64,000 bases of DNA from Trifolium pratense (taxonomy: Eukaryota; Streptophyta; Magnoliopsida; Fabales; Fabaceae): positions 20,852,337 through 20,916,336 of the forward strand of contig NC_060064.1 of the NCBI RefSeq assembly GCF_020283565.1, read 5' to 3'. The position numbers and the translations under genes were made by a program. Shown here one piece after another: positions 45,640-57,449 of this stretch; position 1 is the first letter of the stretch; each line of letters begins with the position of its first letter. Below the pieces are notes generated by a model. That model was given only the letters and a program-made list of their open reading frames with translations. It was not told the DNA's origin and did not search any database.

Positions 45640-48518
45640 ATGGCAACTTGGGTTTTATCAGAATGTGGTTTAAAGCCACTTGCTCCAATATTTCCAAAAC
45701 CAAGAACAGGTTTTGTTGTTTCCAACAACTCAAAGATTCAATTTTTAGGCACAAACAAAGGAGTAAAAGATCTCAAATTACAATTTCAACCAAAAAGTTT
45801 CGATTTTAAGGAGAAAACAAAATGGGGTTTGAATGTAAGTACTCCTTTGAGAGTTGACTCAATTCAACAAGAACCAGAACAAGAACAAGAACAGGAACTT
45901 CCACAGTTTGACCCTGGTTCACCACCACCATTTACATTAGCTGATATAAGAGCAGCAATTCCAAAACATTGTTGGGTGAAAGATTCATGGAAGTCAATGA
46001 GTTATGTTTTGAGAGATGTTGTTATTGTTTTTGGATTAGCTGCTGCTGCTGCTTATCTTAACAATTGGATTGTTTGGCCTCTTTATTGGGCTGCTCAAGG
46101 AACCATGTTTTGGGCTCTTTTTGTTCTTGGTCATGATTGGTAAATATTTTTACAAGTTTTGTTTTTTAGTTCTAATTCAGTTTTTTATGCTATGGTTGAC
46201 TTTTTGGTTGATTTCAAAATTGTGTCTTTGTTTGACTTTTGATTGTTGTTTTGGAATTTTCAGTGGTCATGGAAGTTTTTCAAGTGATCCTAAACTTAAC
46301 AGTGTTGTTGGACATTTGTTACATTCTTCAATTCTTGTTCCTTATCATGGATGGTATGTTAATGTTCTTATGATATAAAATTATGATTCTGATTTTTTCT
46401 GGTTCATAATAGTTTCAAAATGGCCAAACATGAGAAAACATGCTCTGATAATCAACACGTTTTTATATCGTTTGTATTAGACACTTTTGTCTTTCTAGCA
46501 CCAGAGGCTGTAAACCTTTTAAAAAAAGTTCAAAAGGTCATGCATAGTAAAGTTGTGTCGCCTAGGCCTATGAATGTAGTTTTTCAAAGATTGAGTTTTG
46601 CTATACAATAGGGTTTAGCGGCACGGCTTGTTACTCGTTTACCTGTTGTTCATATGTAATTATTTTATATATATTAGACATTTGAAACTAATATATTTTA
46701 CCTTGATTATACAGGCGAATCAGTCATAGAACTCATCACCAACATCATGGTCATGTTGAAAATGATGAATCTTGGCATCCAGTAAGATGATAACAATGTT
46801 TTGTTCTTCAGTTTTAAGAACAATTATCAGCAAAATTCTAATATAAGAAGTTTATTTGCTAATTTTGCAGTTGACAGAAAAAATATTTAAGAGCTTGGAC
46901 AACGTGACACGTTCTTTAAGATTTACATCCCCTTTTCCATTGCTTGCATATCCTGTGTACCTTGTAAGTTATTTATCGGAGAAAATGCAAAATACACCGT
47001 TTTGTGGTTATTTTTATACTGCGGTTCCAAAGTGAACTTACGTGACAACATCATAAGTTCTCGTTAGATGTCATTGTAAAATTATTTTTCGCTGATTGTG
47101 CATCTCAATTAAACTCTATTTATTTGTGCCTACAAGTTTTGACCATAATTTCTATATGAATTAGTCTTGGTAGAGGAATTGACTTAACTGTTGTTCTTTT
47201 AATTCAGTGGGCCAGGAGTCCTGGGAAGACTGGTTCTCACTTCAATCCCAACAGTGACTTGTTTGTTCCAAATGAGAAAAAGGATGTAATCACTTCTACA
47301 GCTTGTTGGTTTGCTATGGTGGGTGTACTTGTGGGATTAGGATTTGCAATGGGTCCAATTAAATTGCTCATGCTTTATGGAATTCCTTATATTGTAAGTT
47401 TCATCTCATTTTCTTTAGTTTCCATGGTTTTACTTTTTGAATCTATTATGAATGATGTTCTAATTTGACTTTGCTTTGAATTGAAGATTAATGTGATGTG
47501 GTTGGATTTGGTGACTTACTTGCACCATCATGGTCATGAAGACAAATTACCATGGTATCGTGGAAAGGTACCTTTATATTCTCCGACTTAGATCCTCTGT
47601 AGTAGTTTAGTCTATTCAGTCAAATATGTACCGTTGGATCAATATTGTATAGTGAATAGTGATCCAATAAGTGAGATATGATTGTATTGATTGCTGTGCA
47701 TTTTGGTTTGTTGACGTGTCTATTCAGTCAAATCTCGATAGATGGATTGAGATTGTACATTGATCCAATGGGTGAGATATGATTGTTTTGGTTGGATGCT
47801 TGCTATTCTTTTTGGTTTCTTGACATGTCTATTTAATCAAATGATAACCGTTGGATTGAGATTGTACCTTGATCTAATAAGTTAGATATTATTGCACTGA
47901 TTGGACGGCTACTATGCTTTTTGGTTTATTGATGTGTCCATTCAGTCAAATCTCGACCGTTAGATCTAAATTGTACTTTGATCCAATAGTCGAACTATGA
48001 CTACACTAACTGAGCGACTGCTATGTTTTTTGACTTGTGGATGTTTTCGTAATCCGGTTTTAGCTTACATATTTAATAATCTTCCTAATATTGAATAGGA
48101 ATGGAGCTATCTTAGAGGTGGGCTTACTACTCTTGATCGCGATTACGGATGGATTAACAACATTCACCACGACATTGGAACTCATGTCGTTCATCACCTT
48201 TTCCCTCAAATTCCACACTATCACTTAGTAGAAGCTGTGAGTTTCTCTCAACTTTAAGTCAAACAATGGATACATAGTACTATAATTTGTTTCTTGTTTC
48301 AAGAGTTTGAATCTTTTTTACTTTGCTTGCAGACTAAGGCAGCTAGGCCAGTGTTTGGAGATTATTACAAAGAGCCAAAGAAATCAGCTCCTCTTCCTCT
48401 TCACCTTATTGGAGAGTTTATAAGGAGCTTGAAGAAGGATCATTATGTTAGTGACACTGGAGATGTTGTTTACTACCAAACAGATCCTAAAATTAGTGGC
48501 TCTGCCAAATCAGAATGA
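45640..48518 (+). CDS. FAD7/8: plastid omega-3 fatty acid desaturase (FAD7/FAD8 type)
   Basis: Eight exons: 45640-46139, 46264-46353, 46715-46781, 46871-46963, 47208-47393, 47487-47567, 48099-48236, 48333-48518, giving 446 residues. This is the plastid membrane enzyme that adds the omega-3 double bond, turning 18:2 into 18:3 (and 16:2 into 16:3) in chloroplast lipids with ferredoxin as electron donor. The three iron-binding histidine boxes are intact: HDCGH (165-169, its Cys codon split by intron 1), HRTHH (201-205) and HVVHH (368-372). A Ser/Lys-rich N-terminus of about 70 residues is a transit peptide, which with the absence of an ER retrieval signal argues against FAD3. A Glu/Gln run (EPEQEQEQE) lies near 79-87. 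FAD7 and FAD8 cannot be told apart by eye. Confidence 0.95.
47611..48045 (+). repeat. four tandem 108-bp repeats in FAD intron 6
   Basis: Units begin at about 47611, 47719, 47828 and 47937 with TCTATTCAGTCAAAT or a close variant. Each then has an ACCGTTGGAT-like block, GATTGTAC, GATCCAAT, GAGATATGATTG and CTTTTTGGTTTATTGA. Divergence is moderate, so the array is not recent. Confidence 0.85.
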
Positions 48519-49289
48519 AATTTAAGTTCTTCAATTTTGAACTTATAAAGTTAGTACACATTATTAGAATCCACTTCATTAAAAAAGGTGATTGGTGGAG
48601 ATTAAAAGAGTGTTTAGGGAATAAGATTATCCTTCCTAACAAGTGATTTTTGTAAATTGATTATTCTTCATGAAGGAAGTGATATCATGAATTATGATTA
48701 AGTTAGTTATTTATTTGCTAAAATTAAAGCACTTTGGTTCAATGTGATACTAATTTTGAATATATAATTTGTCTAGTTTGGAATATAATTTGTCAATGTA
48801 TTTTTAACTATTGCTTTCAAAAGTTTGTTAAAAATATGTAGTCACACTTTTTTTTTTGTCAACTGTAGTCACACTTATTAAAACACGTTTTTTAAAACTT
48901 TTTTGTTTGGTTCTTTTATGAATAGACCAAACATAAGTTTGTTGTTTATGCGTTGTTACTTTCATGTTTTCAATGATGTGTTTTTCACCGTTTGGTCACT
49001 TTGTGCTGGTGCATTCGATTTGTTAAAAAAATAAAGCACCGAATAAATAGAAGGCAAAAGACTGGACAAAAATATTGAAATTTTTGTCTCCTACTAAATC
49101 ATGAGATAATTTTTTTTCTTTTATACAAGATGTCTAAAATACCAGAATATTTTTTTGTTCTCTACACAACATGTCTAAAATACTAGAATATCAGAAGATA
49201 ATTTTTTGTCTTCTACACAAGATGTTTAAAATACCACGAAATAACGAATGTTTGGTTCTCGAAGAATTTGGAAACTAATGAGAATGTGT
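48519..49289. other. 3' region of the desaturase gene and spacer
   Basis: 3' UTR-like AT-rich sequence. Near 49.1-49.25 kb the block CACAAGATGTCTAAAATACC occurs three times with variation. No gene seen. Confidence 0.4.
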
Positions 49290-49997
49290 GACAGGTGGTG
49301 CAAGTTGCAATATTGTTTGGGCGACTACTTGTCATTACCTGTGTTTTTGTAGGAACAAAGGCTTTGTGAATGTAGAGTTGAGAATGGCTTCTATGTTAGT
49401 GGTTTAGTGTTTGAATGGTGAGGAGGTGGGTAGTGTTGTGTCGGTGGGTGTAAGTTGATGCGGAGAATTCGAGGGTTGCTTCATGCGAAATGGAATGTCA
49501 GAATTATTCATGTGTATCGAGAAGCTAATAAAGTTTCTAAAGTTTCTGACGCTATGGCCTCATTGTCATTGGGATGTGTTCTAACTGGGATTAATTACTA
49601 CTCCCTCCGTCCCAAAAAGAATGACCCAGTTGACCGAAACACGCATGCCAATGCATAACTTTGGCGACTAATATCTTTAATTGTATAATAGTAAAAATTA
49701 TAAAAAATTGATATTTTGAAAATACTCATCGAGACGAATCTAACAACATCTTATATGTTAATATTTATTTTTATTTATTAGTAGAAAAATATGGTCAAAA
49801 CAATATATATGAATAGTGCATATATTCAAAATGGGTCATTCTTTTTGGGACGGAGGGAGTATGAGAAACCTTTAGTTGAGATTGAGCATTTGTACATGTT
49901 TAGTGGATGTTTTGAGAGTTTCTATTCCCTGAGTTATTTCTATATAATTTCTTTTTGGTCTCTTGCCCTCTTTTCATTGTAAAAAAAATAAAAAATC
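49290..49997 (+). pseudogene. LINE 3' end (RNase H region) with nested Stowaway
   Basis: Plus strand codes RRIRGLLHAKWNVRIIHVYR and EANKVSKVSDAMASLSLG, the C-terminal part of the RNase H domain of plant LINE polyproteins. The sequence is interrupted by the Stowaway element at 49601-49859, then ends in a TTGTAAAAAAAATAAAAAAT tail. Only the 3' end of the LINE is present. Confidence 0.75.
49601..49859. mobile_element. Stowaway MITE with TA target duplication
   Basis: 259 bp with perfect terminal repeats CTCCCTCCGTCCCAAAAAGA / TCTTTTTGGGACGGAGGGAG, extended by ATGACCC/GGGTCAT, and TA on both sides. The well-kept ends suggest a fairly recent insertion. Confidence 0.93.
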
Positions 49998-50141
49998 AAA
50001 GTCATCGATCACACCCAAAATGTAGGGATGTCAAAGAAGTGAGAGAAAATGCAAGGGGAAATTGAGAGAGAAATAATTGAAATAGATGACCTACTAAGCT
50101 ACTAAGCTACTACCACTTCTCCTATTGGATAAAAATCATAT

Positions 50142-51315
50142 TGGCTTAAATGCAGTTTTGGCTCCCCAAGTTTCTTAATTGCTTGATTTTGGTCCTCCTA
50201 ATTTCAAATGCTTGATTTTAGCCCCTCACTTTTACCCCCTTTTGCATTTTATGGTCCTCTTCACTATTTTGACCAAATATTTGTTGACATGAATATTTTA
50301 TGGAAAATGCTAAACAGTGCCCCCGGGGCACTAGTTAAGGATACAAATATAGAAGTTTTATCTCGTAAATTGTACATTCAATGTTTTAATGATGTGAAAA
50401 GTTATTCTCTCTCATCATTAACTTTATCATTTGTTTCCTTTTTTAGTATGCTTAACTAGTGCCCCAGGGGCACTGTTTAGCATGACCCATATTTTATACA
50501 TGTGTCTTTATTTAATTGGATAACATAAAAAGTTTATTATTTATTTAAAAATAAATTAAAATTAGAAGAGAAGGTCACGTGAGGCTTTGTTTTTTTGCAG
50601 AAAAAATACTGAAAAGACAAAAACTCATTATTGTCTTTCCTAATTCTTCAGCCCATACAAGGTGATTCTGGAAAGGTTAAAGTGAAGGGGAAATTGGAAG
50701 ATTGAAAATCTTGGTTTTGAAAATATGTGATTTAGGGATTGAGAATGGAAAAGGATTCCAAATGAGTATCTAGCATAAGTAACCATCGATTGTTACTGAA
50801 ATCTTCAAACAAATTTTTCATTGGAAGGATTTTATAACTCTAACTATCTGAACTAGATATTTTATGTTTTTGAATTTAATCATTCATTTGTATAATATGT
50901 TTAAGTCATGACTCATGCATGGATAGTATTCTGAACTAGAGTTATAAATCCATCCAATAAAAGATTGAAGTGAAGGAAGGAAGAACAGACAGAAACAAAG
51001 ATGTTGAATCTGAGATTTGTATTGTTGGAGTAATTGGGAAAGACAACAATGGATGCTTGTCTTTTTAATTTTTTTTTTCTGCAAATAAAAAAGAAAGCTT
51101 CACGTGACCTTCTATCCTAATTTTAATTTCATTTTAAACAAATAATAAACTTTTCATGCTAGCCAATAAAATGAAGACACATGTAAAAATAAGTGAAGAG
51201 GGACTATAAAATGCAAAAGGGGGTAAAAGTGAGGGGCTAAAATCAAGCATTTGAAACTAGGGGACCAAAATCAAGCAATTAAGAAACTTGGGGGGCCAAA
51301 ACTGCATTTAAGCCA
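50142..51315. mobile_element. 1.17-kb MULE-like foldback element
   Basis: Long inverted repeats, TGGCTTAAATGCAGTTTTGG at the left and its complement at the right, run for more than 100 bp. A second matching block lies deeper in (GGTCACGTGA... at 50.57 kb against TTCACGTGACC at 51.1 kb). The flanking direct repeat ATCATAT marks the insertion. No transposase is encoded. A smaller MITE is nested in the left arm. Confidence 0.85.
50307..50483. mobile_element. nested MITE, ATGCTAAACAGTGCCCC family
   Basis: 177 bp with terminal inverted repeats ATGCTAAACAGTGCCCCCGG...CACTGTTTAGCAT and an inner GGGGCACTAGTTAAG / CTTAACTAGTGCCCC. It interrupts the left arm of the larger foldback element. An isolated similar end occurs near 44.82 kb. 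Confidence 0.8.
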
Positions 51316-52559
51316 ATCATATTTGTGTCCTAGTTATATCCATGCAGTGATGCAGAAGTTAATCAACAAAAATGAATATATTTAGTCCAAATCTTTAACC
51401 AAATACATCAAAAAAAATTGACTCGTTTTTACTTATATTTTGGGACGGAGGAAATATGTTATATGAAAATTTAGGGTATTTTCGTATCGGTGGAAATCTA
51501 AAGATATCCACGAATATCATAATGTATTGTAATTTTATACTTAGTTCGAAACAATGTCAACCTGACTTCACATTTATACTTCCAAACAAGAAGAAAAAAC
51601 TAAAAGGAAAGAAAATAAAAACCTAATGACGGGGTGCAAAAAGTTAATCCCAAATAATAAAGTCTAACAAATAAGGCTTTAGCCCAATTAGTCCTTGGTC
51701 CATTGCTTTTTAATATGGGTTTTTCACAAAATTATTGATATTTGTACGAATCCTATACAAAACTAAATTATTTATGTTATGAACTATTTCTAAAGAATAG
51801 CAAGAATATAGAAGGAGAAGAGAAAGAGAGAAGAGAAAAGAATAGACCATTGTTATTATTCTATTCACAAGTGTGCTTTACATTGTAACAAAGGGGTCTT
51901 ATTTATAGGACACAATTAGGGGACAAGAAAACCTACACAATAATGGACATTCATTACATATTATTCATAACACTCCCCCTTGAATGTATATGAAGGATAT
52001 TCTTTCTCTAAAAAAACCTAGTGAAGGAAAAAGAGTACATCATCATTTGTGTGTGAACTGCCTCATTAAAAACCTTACCAGGAAAACCCAGTGGGATAAA
52101 ACCATGGTGAAGGGAAAAAGAGTGCAGTGCATATTTGTGTCTCCCCCTCATAAAGACAATTATATAGAGATGAAAAACCAAATAATCTTCAGTACTAGTT
52201 GATCAAAAGTTTTACTTGAAGTTGACTTGTAGAAAGATCTGTCATATCTTCTTTATTATGTTCTTCTCCAAATTAGCAGTGTGTCCGATATTATCTTCAT
52301 ATTGAATTGTTGCATGAACCACTCTTTTGTAATAAAAACAACAAGTTTCTTGTATGTGTTGAATTACAGACCTCGACAAAAATGCCTTCTCAACTTGCTT
52401 GATGTAGTACTGAAAACTTCACATGATTGAATGATATTGGTGTTTCTTTAAGGTATAAATATTATGCTTGACTTTGTTCCAATATCTGTGTTAGTTGAAT
52501 AAAATATCACGACATGTATAACTATATATAGTAAAATATATCAGTGTCCTTAATTGAAT

Positions 52560-54060
52560 TAAGATATGATACTTCAGGACCAATTCAAATTGTTCATCAT
52601 TTTTCTTAATGCATTACACTATCTTTGCTCAGATCAAATGACATCGCAACCATTTTAGTACACAACAGATTTGTCCATGTCAAACTGTTTTAATACTTTT
52701 GCTATATAATTTTATTATAAATTTGCGATTCCAAATAAACTTTGCGCATCCAACATATTTCTTTAATCTACAAATTTCAGAAGCTCTTCAGGAGTTCTGA
52801 TAATATTTATAGCAAATGATATTTCTCAACAAATATATTAACATTTGATATATGGTACTTCAGGACCAATTAGTAGTTCACTATTGATGAACTTTCAACA
52901 ATTTCATATAGAATCATGTTTTATATAAGGTTCATGATTCACGAAGCATTCTTCAATTACTTATTTTGTAAGAAAAATAACAATATCTCATAATCTCTTC
53001 AGGAGATTTTCATATTACAATTTATCTTTATAGTGTTTAAGAGTAATTAATTCCTTGAGCAATCCTTATGGGATGCGCAACTCTTTAGTTCTCCAAGAAC
53101 TATGTCCCAAATCTTCAAAACAATAATATAAAATTTCATATTTTTTGAGCAATCCTTCAGGGATGCTTCAATATCAAGGTCTGCTTTTTCTTCTTTAGTT
53201 CTTCGGGAACTATATCAAAATTGATATTTACTAACAACAAAAATCCTATTATTTGAGCAATCCTTCGAGGATGCTTTAATGTTAAATTCTTCTGAAATTC
53301 AACAAGATTACCATAATCTCATCAACATGTAACAATATAAATAAAAAAAACGTGATCATGAACATGAATTAACAACAACAACAACAATAATAATAATAAT
53401 AATCATAATAATAATAAAATAATAATGAATACAAAGAAATAAATTTAATTTTAAAGTTCTTCAGGAACTATATAACATATTTATAATGTACAAATAATCA
53501 TTTGTACAATCCTTTAGGATGCATATATATTGAATCATTCATAAGTTCTTCAAAACCTCTATAATAGATCTTATCAATATATATATTTTTTTTTACATCC
53601 TTCAGGGATGTGTCACAATTGAATTCATCAAGATTTCATGGAGGACAAAATTTGAATTTTTAAGTTCTTTGAGAACTATATAATAGATCTAATTGTACGA
53701 TCCTTCATAGATGTATCCGTAATGAATTCTTTAGAATTATGGAGAATAAAAATTGATTCTTAAATTGTTCAAGAACTGTATAACAAATCAAATCAGTTAT
53801 TTATCCAATCCTTCAGGGATTGATGTTTTTGAATTCTTCTAAAAGATTAACAAGATATTGATTTTACTTATATCTATGAATCTTCGGGATTCATATTTTA
53901 AAAGATATTTTACGGTACTTTTATAAGTGTATGCTTATGAATCTTCAGGATTCATATTTTAAAATTTCATCATACTATGAATCTTCAGGATTCATATTTT
54001 AAAGTTTCATCACACTATGAATCTACAGGATTCATATCACCACGATACTTCTGGATCGTA
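52560..54060. repeat. array of about 20 short stem-loops with TTCAG loop
   Basis: Inside the LTR element, imperfect palindromes of 13-21 bp recur at 40-130 bp spacing. Many are centred on TTCAG (CTGAA on the element's sense strand) with different pairing arms: TATGAATC/GATTCATA (53936, 53976; variants at 53875, 54016), AGTTC/GAACT (53455), TAGTTC/GAACTA (53196, 53086), ACATCC/GGATGT (53595), CAATCC/GGATTG (53806), AATCTC/GAGATT (52992) and CTC/GAG (52784). Six diverged blocks of roughly 90-130 bp repeat the order AGTTC palindrome, ATCC palindrome, GAATTC palindrome between 53.08 and 53.85 kb. Confidence 0.8.
53363..53430. repeat. AAC/AAT microsatellite
   Basis: A run of AAC then AAT triplets inside the LTR element. 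It is in a non-coding position. Confidence 0.9.
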
Positions 54061-54517
54061 GGTTTGTGAATTAATATAAAAAACGAGAAGAATAAAAATC
54101 TGAAAAAATAGAATAAAAAAAATCATACATAAAATAAAATTGTCACTTCCCATTGTTGTCATACCTTTCTTGAAAGGGGAGAGACTATCGTGCTGATAAC
54201 GTGTTATCAACTATTTCTAAAGAATAGCAAGAATATAGAAGGAGAAGAGAAAGAGAGAAGAGAAAAGAATAGACCATTGTTATTATTCTATTCACAAGTG
54301 TGTTTTTACATTGTAACAAAGGGGTCTTATTTATAGGACACAATTAGGGGACAAGAAAACCTACACAATAATGGACATTCATTACATATTATTCATAACA
54401 ATTTCCCAATTATAACATTATTTGATTTAAAAATAAAACACAGAAAAATAATGATTTACTGCTACCATGAAAATGAGAGTTGAAATAGAATGACAATTAG
54501 ACCTCTATATATATATA

Positions 54518-54822
54518 GGCTTAATTAATAAAATGGTCCCTTAAAGATATTTTTGGTTTCATATTGGTCCCTTAAAGAAAAAAAGGTCTAAATAGGTCCC
54601 TTAAAGAAAAAAAGGTCCGAATAGGTCCCTTAAAGACATATCCGTTAATCAGTTTGGTCCTATTTAGACCTCTTTTTAGGGACCAAACTGATTAACGGAG
54701 ATGTCTTTAAGGGACCTATTCGGACTTTTTTTTCTTTAAGGGACCTATTTGGACTTTTTTTTCTTTAAGGGACCAATCTGAAACCAAAAATGTCTTTAAG
54801 GGACCATTTTATTAATTAAGCC
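54518..54822. mobile_element. palindromic MITE, GGCTTAATTAATAAAATGGT family
   Basis: About 305 bp, almost entirely self-complementary: the left GGCTTAATTAATAAAATGGT matches the right ACCATTTTATTAATTAAGCC. Inside, GGTCCCTTAAAG(AAAAAAA) is repeated several times in each arm. Flanks ATATATATA/ATATATAT may be the target duplication. It resembles the larger foldback at 50.1 kb in design but not in sequence. Confidence 0.8.
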
Positions 54823-55343
54823 ATATATATATTTAATTAGTAATAAATTTCAATATTAAATTAAACTAATCTTATTTTTAATAGATTAATTTATACATAA
54901 TGTCGATATAAAACCTCTTAACATTATCATCTAATAATGTTTTATCTTTTGTCGCATAGTCTAAAAATAAAAACTTAAAAGAATAAATTTAATTCTCAAC
55001 TTTCCCTCTCATTGCCATCCGTGTGAATTTTTCTTCTCTATTCGTAGACTTTCTAATCCGGTTCAAGTCTGTGTTAAACACATTTGCTACGCGTAGTTGG
55101 TTACATGTTCTATTTAAATGGCTGTGGTTGATCGCCTATGTCACTGATTTATTCAAATTCATTATTCTGATTGGACACTGAATTGTTAGCTCGAAACGAC
55201 ATTTCAATGGTCGTGCAGGTAGTTGATGGCTTATGGCTTATGGATATAATTTCGTGTTGGCAGTAAGTCGATTTGTCAATAATGAACTCTAGTTGATGTT
55301 TATAAATGTTCATTCATCGCATTTTTATATGCAACTTCATTTT
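54823..55343. other. intergenic, no gene seen
   Basis: AT-rich then slightly more GC-balanced sequence without a protein-like frame. Confidence 0.4.
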
Positions 55344-57326
55344 GCACCCATACACACATAACCAAGGTTCGCGGGATTGTGCTCGTAATTAGTGCTTGTT
55401 TGTTAGAATTGATTAGGACTAGTTCGTAGTGTTGTTTTGTTACTTTGTATTGTCCATTTGGGTGGATTACACTTTTGTATTCTCACTAGTGTTATTTTTA
55501 TTTTATCTATACTTAAAGAAAATAAAAACCATTCATTATAAAACAACTTTTTTCATAAATGAGTCAGATAGATGAAATATATAAACACAAAGTGGATGCT
55601 TTATTTTTAATTTGGAACCGGCATGTGCTTGTCTTGTAATATAAATTTGTAGGTGACGGTCTGAATCATTAACAAGCATTAAATAAACTAATTACCATCT
55701 ACTAACCATTCCTTATTTAAAATACTTCCTCCAATAGGATTGATTCAAGTGATAAGTGATAAGGGCCTTAATTAGTCATCTTAAGCATGTGGACAGAGGT
55801 TCAATTCATAACTCATGTGTATTGAGAAAATTTCATTGGGAGGGGATGATCCACCTTGTGTGCCTCACAAGTTTCCTGACAAAGATTGGTCATCGTCAAC
55901 GGCGATGGAAATTTCGTACCAATATCATGATAACCAAAAAAATACACTTCCTCCATTTTTTTTTCCCAATGATTTATTTAGGGGTGGTAAAATTGTTCAT
56001 ACTAGTAGGACCGAACCGTTTAATTGGTGATTTTTGGCGGATCAAGCCGAGGTTTTCGGTTCGGTACTTAAATCGGTCCATTCCGCCTAACCCTCTAAAA
56101 AAGCAGTTGCAGGTCAAGTTGGCCGGTGGACAATTTATTTTTCGTTTTTCTAAGGAATTTAGATGAAAATTGGAGGAAATGGTTAAAACTTACAGATGAT
56201 ATCAATCAAACTATTTAGTTTATTTTAACACTTATTGAGGTGATTAAATTTATTTTGAGACTTGTTTAATATTGTTGGGTTTTTATTTTTGCTTTATTTT
56301 ATTAAGACTTCTTTATCTTGAAAAATAATATTAATGTTATGAGGATGTAGTAAATTAAAATTAAATAAACTATTAATAATTTAATAGTTTGCATGAGGCA
56401 ATTTTGTTCCATGTTGAATTATTAATTATTACATGTTTGTACTTATCAAACAAAAAAATTATTACACAATTGTTTTGCCACAAAATTATTAGTTATTACT
56501 ATTTACTACATAATTTACGTTTGTTAATTTTTCAAGTTATATTCTTTGTGTTGTTGAAAAATATTATGTTTTTCATAAAAAAATAGTAAATTATATAGTA
56601 AATCTATAAATAAATAAAAAAATTAAAAAAGTTGTTTATCGGACCTGCCTGCTCGTTACCAAATAGGGCAGACTTGACTTTTGAGCTCAGATGCCTAAAT
56701 TGATCTGCTCCATTTGTTTTCGATTTTTTTATTTGATTTTCGATTTTTTTGATTGGATTGGATTTGAGCTCTCCTAGTTAAGAGAATAACATGTATCAAA
56801 TTTAAATGAAGTTATATATATATAAGATCAACGAGACACATAAATATATTTTACTAAGTTATCTTTATATCATAAATAAATGAAAAAGAAAAAAAAAACA
56901 AGATTATAAATTTGAAAGTCTATAATTTTTTTTTCTGAACGACAAATATATTTATTATTAATAATTCGATCTCAGCACAAGATAAATAGAGACCTGTAAA
57001 TTAAAGAGGGGACTACGATATAAATGCAAATCCCAAAAGATTTCAACAGAGGTCAACCAGATACAAAGAAACATGCAAACTCAACAGATTTGGAAATCAT
57101 CAAAGACTCAAAAAGAATCCTATAAATCTCAACAAATTTGAAAAACAGTCATAGAATCAAGTATCGTAGAAAATCAATCACAAGCGACATCAACCACACC
57201 CAACACCAGATCCAAACACCAGCACGTCAGCACCGCAACACCTCACCACCAAAGTCTATAATTGAATTTGGTTCGTTTGGATTTGCTTATATTTTTAGTT
57301 TATGTAAAATAGTTTATGCAAATAAA

Positions 57327-57449
57327 AACTCACTTGGGTTGGTGCATTGGTATTGACTTAGGACCTGAGAGTGTGCTCCTCTTGAGGTCTGAGGTTCGAT
57401 TCTCTCTTGCGCCAATTTGAGTGGACTAATTTAGTTTCTTCAAAAAAAA
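57327..57449 (+). mobile_element. SINE present only in duplication copy A
   Basis: A 123-bp insertion with B-box GAGGTTCGATTCTC and a terminal A-run. It is flanked by the exact 16-bp direct repeat AGTTTATGCAAATAAA at 57311-57326 and 57450-57465. Copy B has one uninterrupted copy of this target near 62.87-62.89 kb, so the insertion followed the duplication. Confidence 0.9.

Larger units (their letters stand above)
51775..54400 (-). mobile_element. non-coding LTR retroelement, young
   Basis: Two direct LTRs, 51775-51972 (198 bp) and 54202-54400 (199 bp), differ at only about three positions. Each starts TGTTAT and ends ATAACA. Flanks ATTTA/ATTTC fit a 5-bp target duplication. Orientation is minus: a purine tract (AAGGGGGAG) adjoins the LTR at 51973 and a candidate primer-binding region (TTATCAGCACG) adjoins the LTR at 54202. 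The minus strand carries CTATAAATAAG in the LTR as a TATA box. The 2.2-kb interior has no gag or pol frame, so it would need an autonomous relative. It is filled with short stem-loops, described separately. Confidence 0.9.

Noticed and set aside
45000..48600. FAD3 (endoplasmic reticulum omega-3 desaturase)
   Set aside because: The protein has a long transit-peptide-like N-terminus and lacks an ER retrieval tail, so a plastid isoform fits better.
52000..54100. Search for gag, protease, integrase or reverse transcriptase in the LTR element
   Set aside because: None found on either strand; no frame is longer than about 72 codons and none has a retroelement motif.
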